From assembly GCA_033220425.1 (NCBI GenBank), contig CM065652.1:3348001-3412000 (forward strand): a DNA stretch of 64,000 nt. The letters are read 5' to 3'. Source of the stretch: Lepraria neglecta (taxonomy: Eukaryota > Ascomycota > Lecanoromycetes > Lecanorales > Stereocaulaceae). The notes under the pieces were generated by a model that saw only the letters and a list, made by a program, of their open reading frames with translations, made no database searches and was not told where the DNA came from. How positions within the stretch are numbered: position 1 is the first letter of the stretch; every line of letters begins with the position of its first letter. Positions 43,246 through 54,367 of the stretch are shown here, in pieces. Both the position numbers and the translations under genes were made by a program.

Positions 43246-45214
43246 TCAGACATTAGCACCCAAGAAACGTCCAGCCGGTGCCCATGGAAAGGCCCCCTCC
43301 GTAGAATGTGTGTCCAACTCTGTCATCTCAGGAGAAGCCACCAAAGATTGCCCTCGCAGAGAGCCGTCAGCGTTTTGGGCTGTTCCATACGGTGTGAGAT
43401 TGATATCGAAGTCCTCCTCTGCCCGTGCGACTCTATCATCAATGCAGCAGAACTTGTCAGCAATTGACGCCTCTGCTCGCTGACCACGGTGTGTAGAGAT
43501 ATGCTCCATGAAAGCCGGTTCCGTCCGGTACACAGCCGAAGGTTGGCCCTGCGAAATACAGAAGATGCACTGGTAGTCGAATGCACGACCCGAGGTTTTA
43601 GACAAAGCGACATGGGACTTGGCCAAGAATTTCCAGCGATACTGAACACCGTGACGGAACCGGACAACATTGCTGATGGTCCAATTTTTGCCCGACTTCC
43701 AAGCTGGGCCTTCGAATACGCAGTATTTGTTGATACACGCCCAATAGTTCATCTCGCCCCCCATAGAGATGGATGCATTCTTTAACTTGAGGCTCTCTTG
43801 GCCAAAGCCTACTTGCATCTTATATGCCCCCACGCAGAAGCCACTGTATAGATTCTTAGCGTCTGGGTTGGGCTTTGGTGAAGACGATGATTGAGAAGAT
43901 CTAGTCTGAGAGATAACAGGTGAGACTCTTGATTTCTGGCCAGACGTCTGAGGAGGTGATTTTTTCTCTTTCAGTTGTGTTGCTTCTCCGGATGATCGTC
44001 TCCAAGACCAAGAGTGTAGTTTCATCTTCGAGGGCCGCGATTCCTGATTTGCTCTTCCCTCTTCCGTCAAGGGGGCCGCTTCTGATCTAGACCGAGCTTC
44101 AGTTGTGTAAGGTGTTAAATCGTGGCCATAGTTGCTGTCTCTGTCAACCAATGTAGCTTCTGTTGACCGGCGCAACGGGCCTTGCTGTTTCAGATCTGGC
44201 GTGAATGCGCCGGCGACACTTTGTGATGAAGAAACTTCCTCCTCCCATGGATTGTCCTCAGGAATCGATAGATCTGGCGATGGCTGCCACGGCGATGAGG
44301 GGAGAACACCCTCAGATCGTGTTTTGGAAATATTTGGCAAGGCTGCAACATCATGTGACGGAGGGTTCCATGTTGACGGTGCCTTGCCATCAAATTGTAT
44401 TCCATGGGGAGAATCATTAACATTCGGCTCGCTTATGAGGGTGCTGAACCCGGAAGTATCTGAGTCTAGTGGAGCAATATCTTTGCGCGACTTCAAGGTA
44501 TGCAGCCACCCCATCCTGGCAGGCTTTGGGGATTTGCTAGGATTGGGATCTTGTGTATGGTCTCTGGAGGGAACAGGGTTTTGCGTGGGAAGTCGTTGCG
44601 CATTTGGAGTCTGGAGAGTGCTTTGTGCCAGAGGAAGCTCTTGACTTTGCGGTGGAGGTTGTTGGGCAAAGTCCCAGGGCGATTCTGATCCCGTAATGGA
44701 GTCCAAAGTCTGTACACGACCGGGTGCTGGAAGTTCTCTCCGCACTGGAGCCGCTTGCGCCATCCGCATGTATAGTTCATGGAGTACCGTGACAGATCTT
44801 ATCCTCCCCATATCTGAGGCGTCGACCAAAATGTTGAAGTCGGTATGGTTGTCATCATTTTGCGCAGCCCACAAGTTTCTGAGGAGGGTTCCCTGGAGGT
44901 GAATCAGGATGTCTTTGAGGGCGTCACAAGCAATCCCTTCACCAAACTTCAGCGGATTGCCTAATAGTGTGTGGGTACTACTCACTATCTCCCACACCGA
45001 ACTGGCGACCGTATCGCTCAATCCCGACATCCTTTGCCTCCTCCACAGCAGGAGGTCCCCGCTGAAGAGAGGTCTCCAGCATTCGCGTAGGTGGAAGAGC
45101 TTTCTTCGCTGCGCGCTTATCCTTGATCTGCTTGACGATACTTCCACCATCCTTATAGGCTGACACGACTGCTGCCACACAGCCCAGGACGGCTACGACC
45201 TCCATTCCGCTCAT
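43246..45214 (-). CDS. Conserved fungal protein with STAND-type N-terminal helix region
   Basis: Exons 45214-44986 and 44936-43246 join in phase (donor GTGAGT, acceptor GTGAAG) to 639 residues. The N-terminus MSGMEVVAVLGCVAAVVSAY followed by KDGGSIVKQIKDKRAAKK resembles the hydrophobic helical start often found at the head of fungal STAND/NLR and related proteins. It continues with GVGDRIACDALKDILIHLQG. The middle (about residues 140-400) is disordered and rich in Ser, Pro and Arg. The conserved C-terminal domain shows CVGAYKMQVGFGQESLKLKN, NYWACINKYCVFEGPAW, RYRWKFLAKSHVAL, YQCIFC and FMEHISTHRGQ, with paired Cys and a final His that could bind zinc. Many filamentous fungi carry such proteins, sometimes in several copies; no function is established. 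Confidence 0.72.
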
Positions 45215-45627
45215 GGTGGGCAGCGTGAGGATGAAATGAAAGCGGGGGAAGATTCGGCGTAGATACTCTTGTTAAGTGGTAATGCGTGGATGGAGGGACA
45301 TGGACTGGGGCAGAAGAAAGACATTTTAAAGTAGCGGCCATGTGGTTCCCGGGATGCAGAACAAGCAATTCAGGGAGGGGATTCGAGGCTGGTGAGGCTG
45401 ATAGGTCCGTGAAGCATGCTCGGCATGGAGCCGCACAGCCTGCATGGCATAGCCGGGCCCAGTGCATTGGCAATTGGTTACGGTCAACACGAACCCATTG
45501 AACGTGAGGTTGTGAACCCGAGATCCTGGCTACGACCTGTTACTCAATGGGAGTCAGCACCAACATCAGAGCTGGAGAAATGACCCATGATTGGTAGCGA
45601 CTTCCACCATTTCTTCACGTTGGAAAG

Positions 45628-45651
45628 CCTTAACCTTAACCCTAACCCTAA
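45628..45651. repeat. Interstitial telomere-like repeats, four units
   Basis: Two CCTTAA units followed by two CCCTAA units, contiguous. CCCTAA is the fungal telomere repeat (TTAGGG on the other strand). Four units are too few for a current telomere and fit a healed break or ancient fusion, or a chance run. Confidence 0.55.
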
Positions 45652-45768
45652 GAGCCGTTCCAATCCCACTTTTTGTTCCGTTGTCCTTACCCAAGCGAGC
45701 TAGGCTGACTCTTGACTCACCCGTGGGGAACCACCGCTTGACGTGAACATCCATGGGGGTGGTCGATA

Positions 45769-46042
45769 GAAGGGTTCACCCCTCAACCGGCTAGCCTTAT
45801 AGGGCTGCCGCCCGGAAATCTCGATCTTTCTGCTCCGGGGGAAAGCTCCAGGGGCTCTCAGGGGTGTATATATTGGAAGTCTACAGCTTTCTACAGCTCG
45901 CCAACTTCGTAAGCTTCGATAAAGTTTTTAGTACGAAACTTATAGAGATTGATAATATCTACAATAGCATACGCAAAAATTTATTATCAAACGCTATATT
46001 TGTAGAGCTAGAGGAGGTAGACGGTTGAGGGGTGAACCCTTC
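45769..46042. mobile_element. MITE of Tc1/mariner type, 274 bp, perfect 21 bp terminal inverted repeats
   Basis: The left end GAAGGGTTCACCCCTCAACC(G) at 45769-45789 is the exact reverse complement of the right end at 46022-46042. Both ends are bordered by TA (45767-45768 and 46043-46044), the target duplication of Tc1/mariner/Fot1-like transposons. The interior is AT-rich and non-coding. Perfect ends suggest recent movement, driven by a transposase encoded elsewhere. Confidence 0.85.
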
Positions 46043-46964
46043 TAATTGAAGTTGTCACAACTTGAAGGCTATGAAGCCCATCTTTGAACAAACTCTACGA
46101 TGTTGGCGTTCTTTTTGTTCCGTTTGAAAGATATTCGACCCGGTACTTTGATCAACCTGACACTCCATAAGAGCGTTAAAGGGTCCAATGCAACTCCACC
46201 AAAAGCTTATACGAAGCCATATTATTACTTTTGAAGTCAGAGCTCTGACAAAAGCGCGAGCCTGGGAGTTTAGAGAAAGCCGTTTTATCTAGAAGCTGTG
46301 GCTTGCTTGTTGGGAAATTGAGGCTGATGACCCTCTGCAGAGAGGCTATCCCGTATTGATCTGTCAAGTTCACTCACGTAAAGCCCTCCTGCAGCCCCTA
46401 ACACACCCTACAAATGCAAAAGTACATATTCTAAGCTCGCCGATCGACTCTTCTGCCTTTCTTTTTCTTTATTGTACCCTTATATACTCCTGTAGGGTGC
46501 AAATCTGTAGAGAATGTCGGCCTATACACTTCAAGATGCGACGAAGCCGCTTCTAGAAGATCGCATATTTTAACAAAATAAAGTGCCTGGTCCCTTCGAA
46601 AAACAACAAAGCCGAGATTATGGGAGCGCAGACTCGACAGCCTGTACTCTTTGACATGTAATAAAGCCAATATCACGGGCTCTGAACCGTCACAATACTA
46701 GCAGAGGCTCTCGTTCTGGACGGAGAATGTAGTATTTCATCTGCTGTAAGGGACTGTCAATGGGACTGTTCCGAATTAAGTCGCGAATGAGACTCGTATA
46801 TGTGTTAGGGATTAGTCTATAGCTCTACCTGGTATAATGTGAAGACAAGTATGCCTCATGCAACGCGAGTTAGGGGTCTCATATCATCATATTCTCCACA
46901 TGGATTTAACGAACGCGTCTGCCCCAGAAACGCCATGCTTGATCCCAAAAGCCATCTCTTAATC

Positions 46965-47602
46965 CTAGAACGCAGGTAGCGTTCCTTGAAGACAAGGCCC
47001 AGGAGAGAAAAAATTAACACCCACAGCCGCCGATGTTGGCGTCCTCGGGCTAACAAAGAAACCAGGATTTGAAATTCCTGCTGGACAATTAGCACTCACA
47101 CCCACCCCCGTCCCTGATTCGCCAGCGAAGAATTGTGCAGATTGGAATTGCCCAAAGCAGGTATTGGCGCTGAAACCCTGGTCTGGGGGGCCGACGAAGG
47201 ACACGCCTATGCAGCCGACGGATTCGAGACATATTTGGCAACATTCGATGGCTCTTGGGTTGGGAGAGGTTTCGATCGGATGCTTGTAGTAGGATCCTGG
47301 TGGGGGGATTGTGTACCCGTCGTAGAAGAAGCCGGTTTCGGGATCGCATGCTGTGATAGGGATGTTAGTTATTGAAATGGGGGAGAGGAGGGGTTCAGAG
47401 GTAATTAGAAAAGAATAGAGACGGGGCATGATTATACCAGTTGAACAAGCTTTACTGTTTGACGGGACTTACACTGGATACGCCTGAGAGGAAACTCAAC
47501 GGTCGCTTGGAAAGGCCTTGTGGGAGTTTGTAGAGTTCTTTCGATCTGTTTAATAAAACTTGGGTCTGTCTTAGGTGCACAAGCTATGTATAGTACTCTC
47601 AT
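46965..47602 (-). CDS. Apple-like Cys-domain protein
   Basis: Exons 47602-47473 and 47350-46965 join in phase 1 to 171 residues (donor GTAAGTCCC, acceptor ATCACAG). Exon 2 carries an apple-like module: CDPETGFFYDGYTIPP, ECCQICLESVGCIGVSFVGP and NTCFGQFQS, then CPAG and a final PGPC. The double Cys in CCQIC and the spacing to GCIGVSF are typical of fungal apple/PAN-like extracellular domains. Exon 1 from ATG 47602 (MRVLYIACAPKTDPSFIKQI) is not a convincing signal peptide, so the true start may lie in another upstream exon. Likely extracellular, with a binding role. Confidence 0.55.
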
Positions 47603-47651
47603 CGTTACTTCATGTTCCGCGCGGAAGAACGAGTCTGAAATACACTCTCAG

Positions 47652-48064
47652 CTACCAGTCGCCCTCAATCATCTTCATGATATCATCGTTCGTGTTTTTC
47701 AGCTCCGCTTCATCGTCCGAATCATACCAGCCGAGTTCCGCATCGTAGTGATAGTGCGGATCATGATCTATGTTCCACAAGTGCTGCCGTTGCTCCGCAC
47801 ACGCTTCGCTCTCTGTATGTATTTTCAGCATTTCCCGATGGCTACGGGGGTCCTTACACTAGACAACTCACCTAGTTCCCGCGCGTTCTCTAATTCGCCA
47901 TATCTAATTACCTCCACCACCGCTGTGGCTAGGATTCTGTTCACACACAGGTACTCATGCTCAGTACGTGCGTTTGCCGGCACCTCTATTCCCAATTTCT
48001 GGTATCCATCTACAGCACGCAGCACCTGCCTGACCGGCAAGAGAGTTGTATCGATCACTATCAT
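47652..48064 (-). CDS. Small acidic hypothetical protein
   Basis: Exons 48064-47872 and 47812-47652 join in phase to 117 residues (donor GTGAGT, acceptor ATACAG). The first exon reads MIVIDTTLLPVRQVLRAVDG and EYLCVNRILATAVVEVIRYG; the second is strikingly rich in His, Tyr and Asp (DHDPHYHYDAELGWYDSDDE) and ends KMIEGDW. The same frame is open upstream of the ATG (RHARNWALARRDVSAR), so the protein may be longer, with an exon joined by an acceptor near 48165. No family recognised; the clean splice and coherent composition support a real gene. Confidence 0.45.
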
Positions 48065-49047
48065 GCGAGCTGAGACGTCTCTCCGGGCCAGCGCCCAGTT
48101 ACGCGCGTGACGCTCGTCAGCGAACGTAGAAAAGAAAGGGCTCTGAACACTTCCCCAGCTAGCGTGAGAGAGGAGGGCTTAGCGGAAATAGTTGAGCTCA
48201 GCGAGCGGCGGAGCTCTAGGGTCGGAGGCGACGAATCCCTTTGCAGGATCGAAAGTGGTCTGCGCGTAGGCATAATCGATACGGTAAAGAGTTGACGGGA
48301 GGCGGGCTGGCGCAAGGAGGAGAGTCTCCATTGGTTAGGAATGAAGGAAGCTGGTTCCTGCCAATTATGTTGTCGCGCCTTGGACAGCGTCTCGCCTACG
48401 AGTGCCAGACGGCGCTCGTTTTGCGGCTATCAAAGTGGCATTGAAGTCTCGAGCTGTGCTGATGCTGAGAATCGTCGGGTTTATCCTACTTATACGGAGG
48501 CTTTGGCGCTCATCACAATTTGTAACCTTCGTCGAACAGAAAAGGGCCTGTAGTATTGTTCCCGTAGTTGAACTCGTTATCGTCGGCCCTGTAAGCTGCT
48601 AGCTACCCTAAATTAAGGTTAGTGTGAAGCTATACACACCGGCACAAGTGGATATGTAAATAGATGCTTGGGCGGTCTAACGCCAGGGCTAGCAGGCCTA
48701 GAAAGGCTACAACAGGTGCCCCAGCGCTAGAAAACTCCCATGCCTAGGCGGCATAGACCTGGAGTGTAGATAGGCTATATATAGGCTATGTATAAGGTGC
48801 GGGTGGGCGGGAAAGAACTGCTATGGCTCTGAAAGAGATGAACTCGACTGAAGAGCCAACTGCTGGTGGGATGCTCATACAAATAGTGCTCTCAGGAAGC
48901 ACGGATCTCTCGCTATGGCCCATGGTCATGGCGCATGGCTGAAACCGCATCTGATCATGAGACACACTAACCCACAGTCCCACTGTAGCGAATAGGCACA
49001 AGGTATATGATAGCGTGAAGCACTAGCGATACGACGCTAATCCGACG

Positions 49048-49072
49048 GCCTTTCGATATGCTATCGAAAGGC
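49048..49072. repeat. Perfect hairpin, 11 bp arms, 3 base loop
   Basis: GCCTTTCGATA, loop TGC, TATCGAAAGGC. No T run follows and no gene is next to it, so a transcription terminator is not implied. Confidence 0.5.
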
Positions 49073-49783
49073 AGTCTCTGTATTTCATTTTAAAGGCTAA
49101 TCACTAAAGAAGCAGAAAGGGCGGGGGGCCTTACCTCTAGAAATACCCTTGGCCAGCGTGGCACGGCCTCAGTGCAGTAATCCCGCTAGCCGCATTCGTC
49201 AAAACCATCCAGGTTTCCTACCCTGGAATGACAGAACCTCTCGTTCCCCGTAGGGGCTTGAGGGTATGCTGGTCGTGGAGATATTATAGGTTTCGTCGCC
49301 GACCTCGCTGTCAATTCTTTCTGCTGTAGCCATGGTAGACTGAATTATATTATTGCGATAATTCTCTTAATTAGCTATAGTAAGTGTCACTAACAACCAC
49401 CCACTCCCACTCTCACCAGCTTGTAGGTCGATGATTTGTCACGGCTAAACGATTTACGGCAGGCTAGGCTGATAGCTCTCCCACTTGCATTCTTCTAAAT
49501 ATCACTGTAATTGCATCTAGGTTGAGATCCCACTCCAGACGATCCAACTCAATAGAAGTAGAGCCTGTACAGACTAGAGAATTACTGGTATTATTCACAA
49601 TAACCTCCATCCCACCTCCATTCCCAGCTTCATCTCACTGCGATGCGCCTAACAATCTCGAAATCGACGTCTGCCGTACTAATTCAACATGTGTAATCTT
49701 CGCAATCCCATTTTCTCAAGATTATGTTCGATTTAATCTACTGGTTTTCGAAAAGTAGTACGGTCGCCTTAGTATATCATCAG

Positions 49784-50187
49784 CAAATCGGGAGCGGCGC
49801 CCCAAAACCGGGCGTCTAAGGGGCTAGCCTCAGGCGCTAGGGGCTACTCGAGCCGGTCGAGCTGCCAAGAATTTTGAAAATTACGACAACAACAACGGAA
49901 GGCCCCTAGAGGGCCCATTAACGCCTGCGAGTGCGTATTACGCGGATTCGATTCAGCGCGAAAAGTTCTCGCACGGGGCCTTATACAGGGCTTAGGGGTT
50001 GTACGCATACCTAAAGGCGCATACCTTATGGGCGCATACGCTACAAGCTAGACCCTTAGCTCGACCAGCTCGAGCAGCCTCTGGCACGGGGGGTTGGCCC
50101 CTAGTTCTCGTAAGCTGGGACATGCGCAGATCAGCCCCTAGCGCTAGGGGCTAGGCCTCAGGACCCCGAGCCAGTGCTCCCGATTTG
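49784..50187. mobile_element. Imperfect inverted-repeat (foldback/MITE-like) element, about 400 bp
   Basis: The ends CAAATCGGGAGC (49784-49795) and GCTCCCGATTTG (50176-50187) are exact reverse complements. Inside, CTCGAGCCGGTCGAGCT near 49854 is mirrored by AGCTCGACCAGCTCGAG near 50057, and the palindromic block AGCGCTAGGGGCT recurs near both ends. No clear target duplication was found. The interior is GC-rich and non-coding, unlike its flanks. Confidence 0.5.
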
Positions 50188-50793
50188 TAGATAAAGTAAG
50201 GAATAACTCTTAGTCTCGGATTCGTTCCGTATTCGCTGCTGCCTTCAGCTTTGCAAGCTTCTGCTTCCCAGTCGTCGCGGTTTCGATACAACGACACTTC
50301 TCGACAGGACAAAGGAGCGCCGACTTTCAATCTGGCAGGGTAGCAGCCTGGAGTGGACTAGCTTCAATCACGTTGACAAGCTCTGAGATTCACTCAGGGC
50401 GGGGTAGTAGCCACTCAACTGTCGTATCACCAACAGTCCATTGAGTACCGATTGAGCCTAGGACCGGCTGTCATCTTCATTTCATCTGCCCACGTTTTTC
50501 TTGACTATCAGTCGCAGCCCTACGAACATGATCTTTTCCCTGAAAAAGTAGCCTGACGGTTCGTCATCAAGAACATTTGGCTGCCTAGTGTTGACTCAGC
50601 CTGATATGCTGCCTTTTCGAAGACCATAAATACCCGTGTCTTCCCCTCCAGCTCTCTTCAAAATTCCTGCCTTCATCATTGGTTGCTCCACTGTGATAGG
50701 TCCATTCAAGTCTAGCCGTCTTCAACATCCAATTAATCTCCGAGTATTCTTGCACTGTGCCTGGGTCCTTGACGAGACCTCTCTGCCGTCATC

Positions 50794-53196
50794 ATGGCCG
50801 AAGAAAACATTCACAAGCAAGAGTTCTCTATCCGTGACCTACTAACTCGGAGTGTCACACTGTACCCTGCGAGGGCTCAGGTTATTCGGGACCTCAACGA
50901 GATCACCCTCAAGGTAAGCTGACCCTCTAGAATACTAAACACAAGGCTGACCTACTGTTTTTAGCCTGGCGCAAATGAAATCACCATCTACGGTCTTACC
51001 CCTACCGCCGACGAGAGCTCAATCAAGGTTGATGGGAAAGGCTCGGCGACCATTACTGACATGATGGTCGAACTCATGCCAAATCGAGAGAATTTCAAGG
51101 ACGTTTACCTATCAGACTCGGACGATGAGGACGCTAACGACTCTGATAACGACGATTTTGAGTCCGATACCGAGTCTGAACTCACCAAAGCTCTCAAGGA
51201 GGAGAGCAACCAGAATGATGATGCGTTGAAGAAAGCCCGAGAAGATAAGGCGTCGGCTTCCAGTAGACTAGCAATTCTGGAGAACTACGGCCGAAGTTTG
51301 GAGAAGGATCGACCCGAAGACCTTGAAGCATGTGTCCTTGCGTACGGTAAAGAGCGCCGGAAAACGTTCCAGGACGACTTCAACAGCGAAGCCAACATCA
51401 AGGCGCTAGAGTTTGAGCGCACCAAAATTCAAAAAAAGCAGGCTAAAGTCCTTTGTGCCACCATGAAGGAGAAGGTGAAAGCCGCTAAGGAGAAGGCCAA
51501 GAAGCTGGAGAAGAAACGTCATGCTCACCAAGAAAAACTAGACGCAAAGCGTAGACTCAAAGACGAACGTATCCAGTTCTGGCCGAGGAAGGTCTACCGC
51601 GTTGTGTTGAGCCTCGACACCAACTCTGACATGACTCCTGCGTCCTCGCGTCGGGGCTCCATTGATAGTCTTGCGAAGCCCATGTCAGAAGAATCCTCGA
51701 GCCCTTGCCAGATTTCTTTGTCGGTCTCCTACATCACCTCAGGAGCTTGTTGGGCACCTCGTTACGATGTGAGCCTGGATACACTTAATAGCTCTGGCCT
51801 CATTATCTACCGCGCGGAATTTTACAACACCACTTCCGAGACATGGAAGGATGCGAAAGTCATTCTTTCTACATCACAGACTTCGTTCCAAGGTCTCGGA
51901 GAACCAATTCCGTTCCTGCTTCCGTGGCATATCCGCCTCAACAAGGATTTTGGAAAAGACGCCGATGGTACTAGTGGAGCCCTAGTAAGCACCTATGAAA
52001 TGGAGCACAAGCAGAAAGCTCAGATGGCTGTTTCCAACAAGGCCAGTGAGCCTCGTAACGCTCTATTTGGATTGGGAAACAACGATGGCGTATCCATACA
52101 GCCACGAACACAGGCTCCCCAGGCTTATGGCCAACACTACCCTCAACCCTACCAGCAAGCGCTGCAACAGCCATCGCACGCAATGCCCCAAATGCGGATG
52201 GCGATGCAGCAAGCTCCGCAAGGAGACCACGGAGGTCTGTTTGGCCAGCCTTCTCTAGCTAACCACGGAGGTCCATTTGGCCGGCCTTCTCCAGCTAACC
52301 ACGGAGGTCTGTTTGGCCAGCCTTCTCTAGCTAGAACCGCTCCAGACGCCGCGAGAAGGGCCAGGCAAGATTTAGTGGAAGAATCCTATGACTTCTCAGC
52401 ACAAGACCTCGAAGCCGAGTACGATAAAGGCAATGCGGAGACTATCATTCCAGATCTTCCGACATTGGCGACTCAAGAATCGACTTGGTCTGAATCTGGC
52501 CTGACAGCTACGTACGACATCCCAGGCCTTCGCACCATTGCTCCCAGCAATACAACGCGTCGCCAAAAGATTGCATCGATTACGCTCAAGGACATCCACC
52601 TCTCGTACCTGATTGTTCCCAAGCTTCGTGCAGCCGCTTTCCTCAAAGCCCGTTTCCGGAATACCTCAGCCATCCCTCTTCTTAAAGGTCCGGCAGGGCT
52701 TACACTTGATGGATCGTTCCTTGGTAATACGAATCTCCCTCGGTGCAGTGCCGGGGAATCATTCAATCTTAGCCTGGGCGTTGACCCTAGTGTCAATGTG
52801 ACCTACAGCAAGCCAGTAGTCAAGCGTAATCAGACTGGCGTCTTCAACAAAGAAGGTAGTGGTGTCTATACTCGTACTTGCACAGTCACCAATACGAAAT
52901 CGAACCGCGCCTTGGAAGGCGTGGTACTTGATCAAATCCCTGTGAGCGAGGACGAGCGTCTGAAGGTCGGTGTCCTGCAGCCATCAGGGTTGCGCAACGA
53001 AGGCGATGTCGCAAAGAGCGGTGTCGGAATTGCAGCTCTAGGGAAATCCACCGAAAAATGGGGCAGAGCAACAGCCGTGCTTAAGAAAGGCGGTGAAGTC
53101 TGCTGGGATGTCAAGATCGAGCCCGGCCGAGGCGTCAAGCTTGTCCTGGAATACGAAGCTAGGTTCCCCAGCACAGATATGGTTGTGGGTGTATGA
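50794..53196 (+). CDS. DUF4139/DUF4140 protein, mucoidy inhibitor A (MuiA)-like
   Basis: Exons 50794-50913 and 50965-53196 join in phase 0 to 783 residues (donor GTAAGC, acceptor TTTTTAG). The start MAEENIHKQEFSIRDLLTRS, then VTLYPARAQVIRDL, is the DUF4140 N-terminal domain. An acidic stretch (DSDDEDANDSDNDDFESDTE) and a coiled coil (about residues 115-250) follow. The DUF4139 domain begins about residue 280: LSVSYITSGACWAPRYDVSL, IIYRAEFYNTTSETWKDAKV then ILSTSQTS, and near the end IPVSEDERLKVG and LEYEARFPSTDMVVG. Between them lies a Gln/Pro/Gly-rich linker with three in-frame 12-residue repeats (HGGLFGQPSLAN type). Bacterial MuiA affects mucoidy; the fungal role is unknown. In relatives the C-terminus is often longer, which matters for the frame after the stop (next entry). 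Confidence 0.85.
52225..52332 (+). repeat. In-frame 36 bp minisatellite, three copies
   Basis: Three head-to-tail 36 bp units encode DHGGLFGQPSLA, NHGGPFGRPSPA and NHGGLFGQPSLA within the disordered linker of the MuiA-like protein. Units 1 and 3 are nearly identical. Length change would keep the reading frame, so copy number may vary between strains. Confidence 0.75.
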
Positions 53197-53379
53197 AATG
53201 AGGCCGCCCTGCCATCATCATCTCCAAATCATGCGTTGCAGGACTACCAAATGCAGCTAATGCTGCTGGAGCAGCAGAATAAGAAGAGACTTATGATGGC
53301 AAGGCAGGAGCAGGATTCGGCATCGGTACCTCAAACCCTTGAACTGCAGGATTGGCAAAAGCAAGAGATGCAGTGGTAG
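53197..53379 (+). other. In-frame coding-like extension after the MuiA-like stop
   Basis: Directly after the TGA at 53194-53196 the same frame stays open for 60 codons to TAG 53379. It encodes NHALQDYQMQLMLLEQQNKK followed by RLMMARQEQD, a glutamine-rich C-terminal motif that recurs at the ends of other fungal proteins. A splice from GTATGA (53191) to TTGCAG (53241) would skip the TGA in phase and add a DYQMQL tail. Choices: a stop gained recently, readthrough, or an optional intron of 51 bp. Confidence 0.55.
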
Positions 53380-54367
53380 ATATTAGCGGCTAGGTTGGAT
53401 AATGAGTAGATCGGGATGACCGTTGGAAAATATCAGTGCAGAGTGCGTGGTATCGTGATTTTTGATAGCGTGCAGGTACAGTGAAATCGTACTAAATCAA
53501 AAGTATTTCTCAACAACCGTTACTTTCTTTCTCCTGATAGTCTGGACTCTGAGACTCTCAGATATCCTGGTGTTTGTTGTCGTTTGCGCTAACTCGGAGG
53601 GTAGGGGAATGGCTCCATGGTGCTTTTCATACTCGGTTTCTCGCACCCTCTTGCTTCTTCTTCTCCATGAATGGCGTAATCTACAATTTCCGTTCTTGCG
53701 GGCTTGTAACATTTACTGGCAAGCCTTTTCTTCCACTACAGCTCATTCGAATACATGACTTGTATTAAGTCTCAAATCGGCCTTCATGTTGCAACAGGAA
53801 AACTCTATACCCTCTTAGCGCTAGCCGCGCAGGGAGATAACAGGTGCCACTTTTCGTAAATGTGGCCAGAAGCACCGAAGAAATATGGAGAAATAAGTGC
53901 ATCGGCATAGCAGATCAAAAAAATGCCCTAGGCAGCTGCGGCTATAGCACTGGGTAGTTGAAGTATTCATGCTTCAGACTTAGGCTACCGTTATAGCGAA
54001 ATTGGAGCCGAGAAAGCCTTTATCGGTGCGGTAGAAATGTGCGTAAGCAGAAGGCGCAGATGGTGAATTGGGTACGTGCTTAGACGATCAGTTGCCAAGT
54101 CAGATCTCTTTAGTCTTTCTTCCTTTCTCTGTTGCCTATGTGTCTGCTCACGGCTTGCCTGATTCTTTTCAGAGTGCACACTTGGGATGTTCTTAAGATC
54201 AAGTTAAAGATATACTCTATGAGAAGATTGCTCTTGGTTCTACCGATTATTGATCCAATCTACTAATCTAAAAACTCGCACTATTTCCCACCTCTTCTTT
54301 CACGAACACCAATTCCTTTCCCTGTATACCCCTCCGCTCCCTCCCAACCCGACGTATCCCCCTCAAT
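53380..54367. other. Intergenic, no supported gene
   Basis: 3' flank of the MuiA-like gene and of the VIT/VWA fossil. Short frames only. Confidence 0.4.

Larger units (their letters stand above)
45215..46964. other. Intergenic with telomere-like tract and MITE
   Basis: Apart from the interstitial telomere-like tract at 45628-45651 and the TA-flanked MITE at 45769-46042 (both listed), only short frames with no features. Confidence 0.45.
48065..50793. other. Gene-poor stretch with inverted repeats and MuiA-like promoter
   Basis: No gene supported. Holds a perfect 11 bp hairpin at 49048-49072 and the long inverted-repeat element at 49784-50187 (both listed). The last 500 bp are the promoter of the DUF4139 gene. 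Confidence 0.4.

Noticed and set aside
49048-49072. Rho-independent-style terminator
   Set aside because: Nuclear fungal genes do not use such hairpins, and no T run or neighbouring gene end is present.
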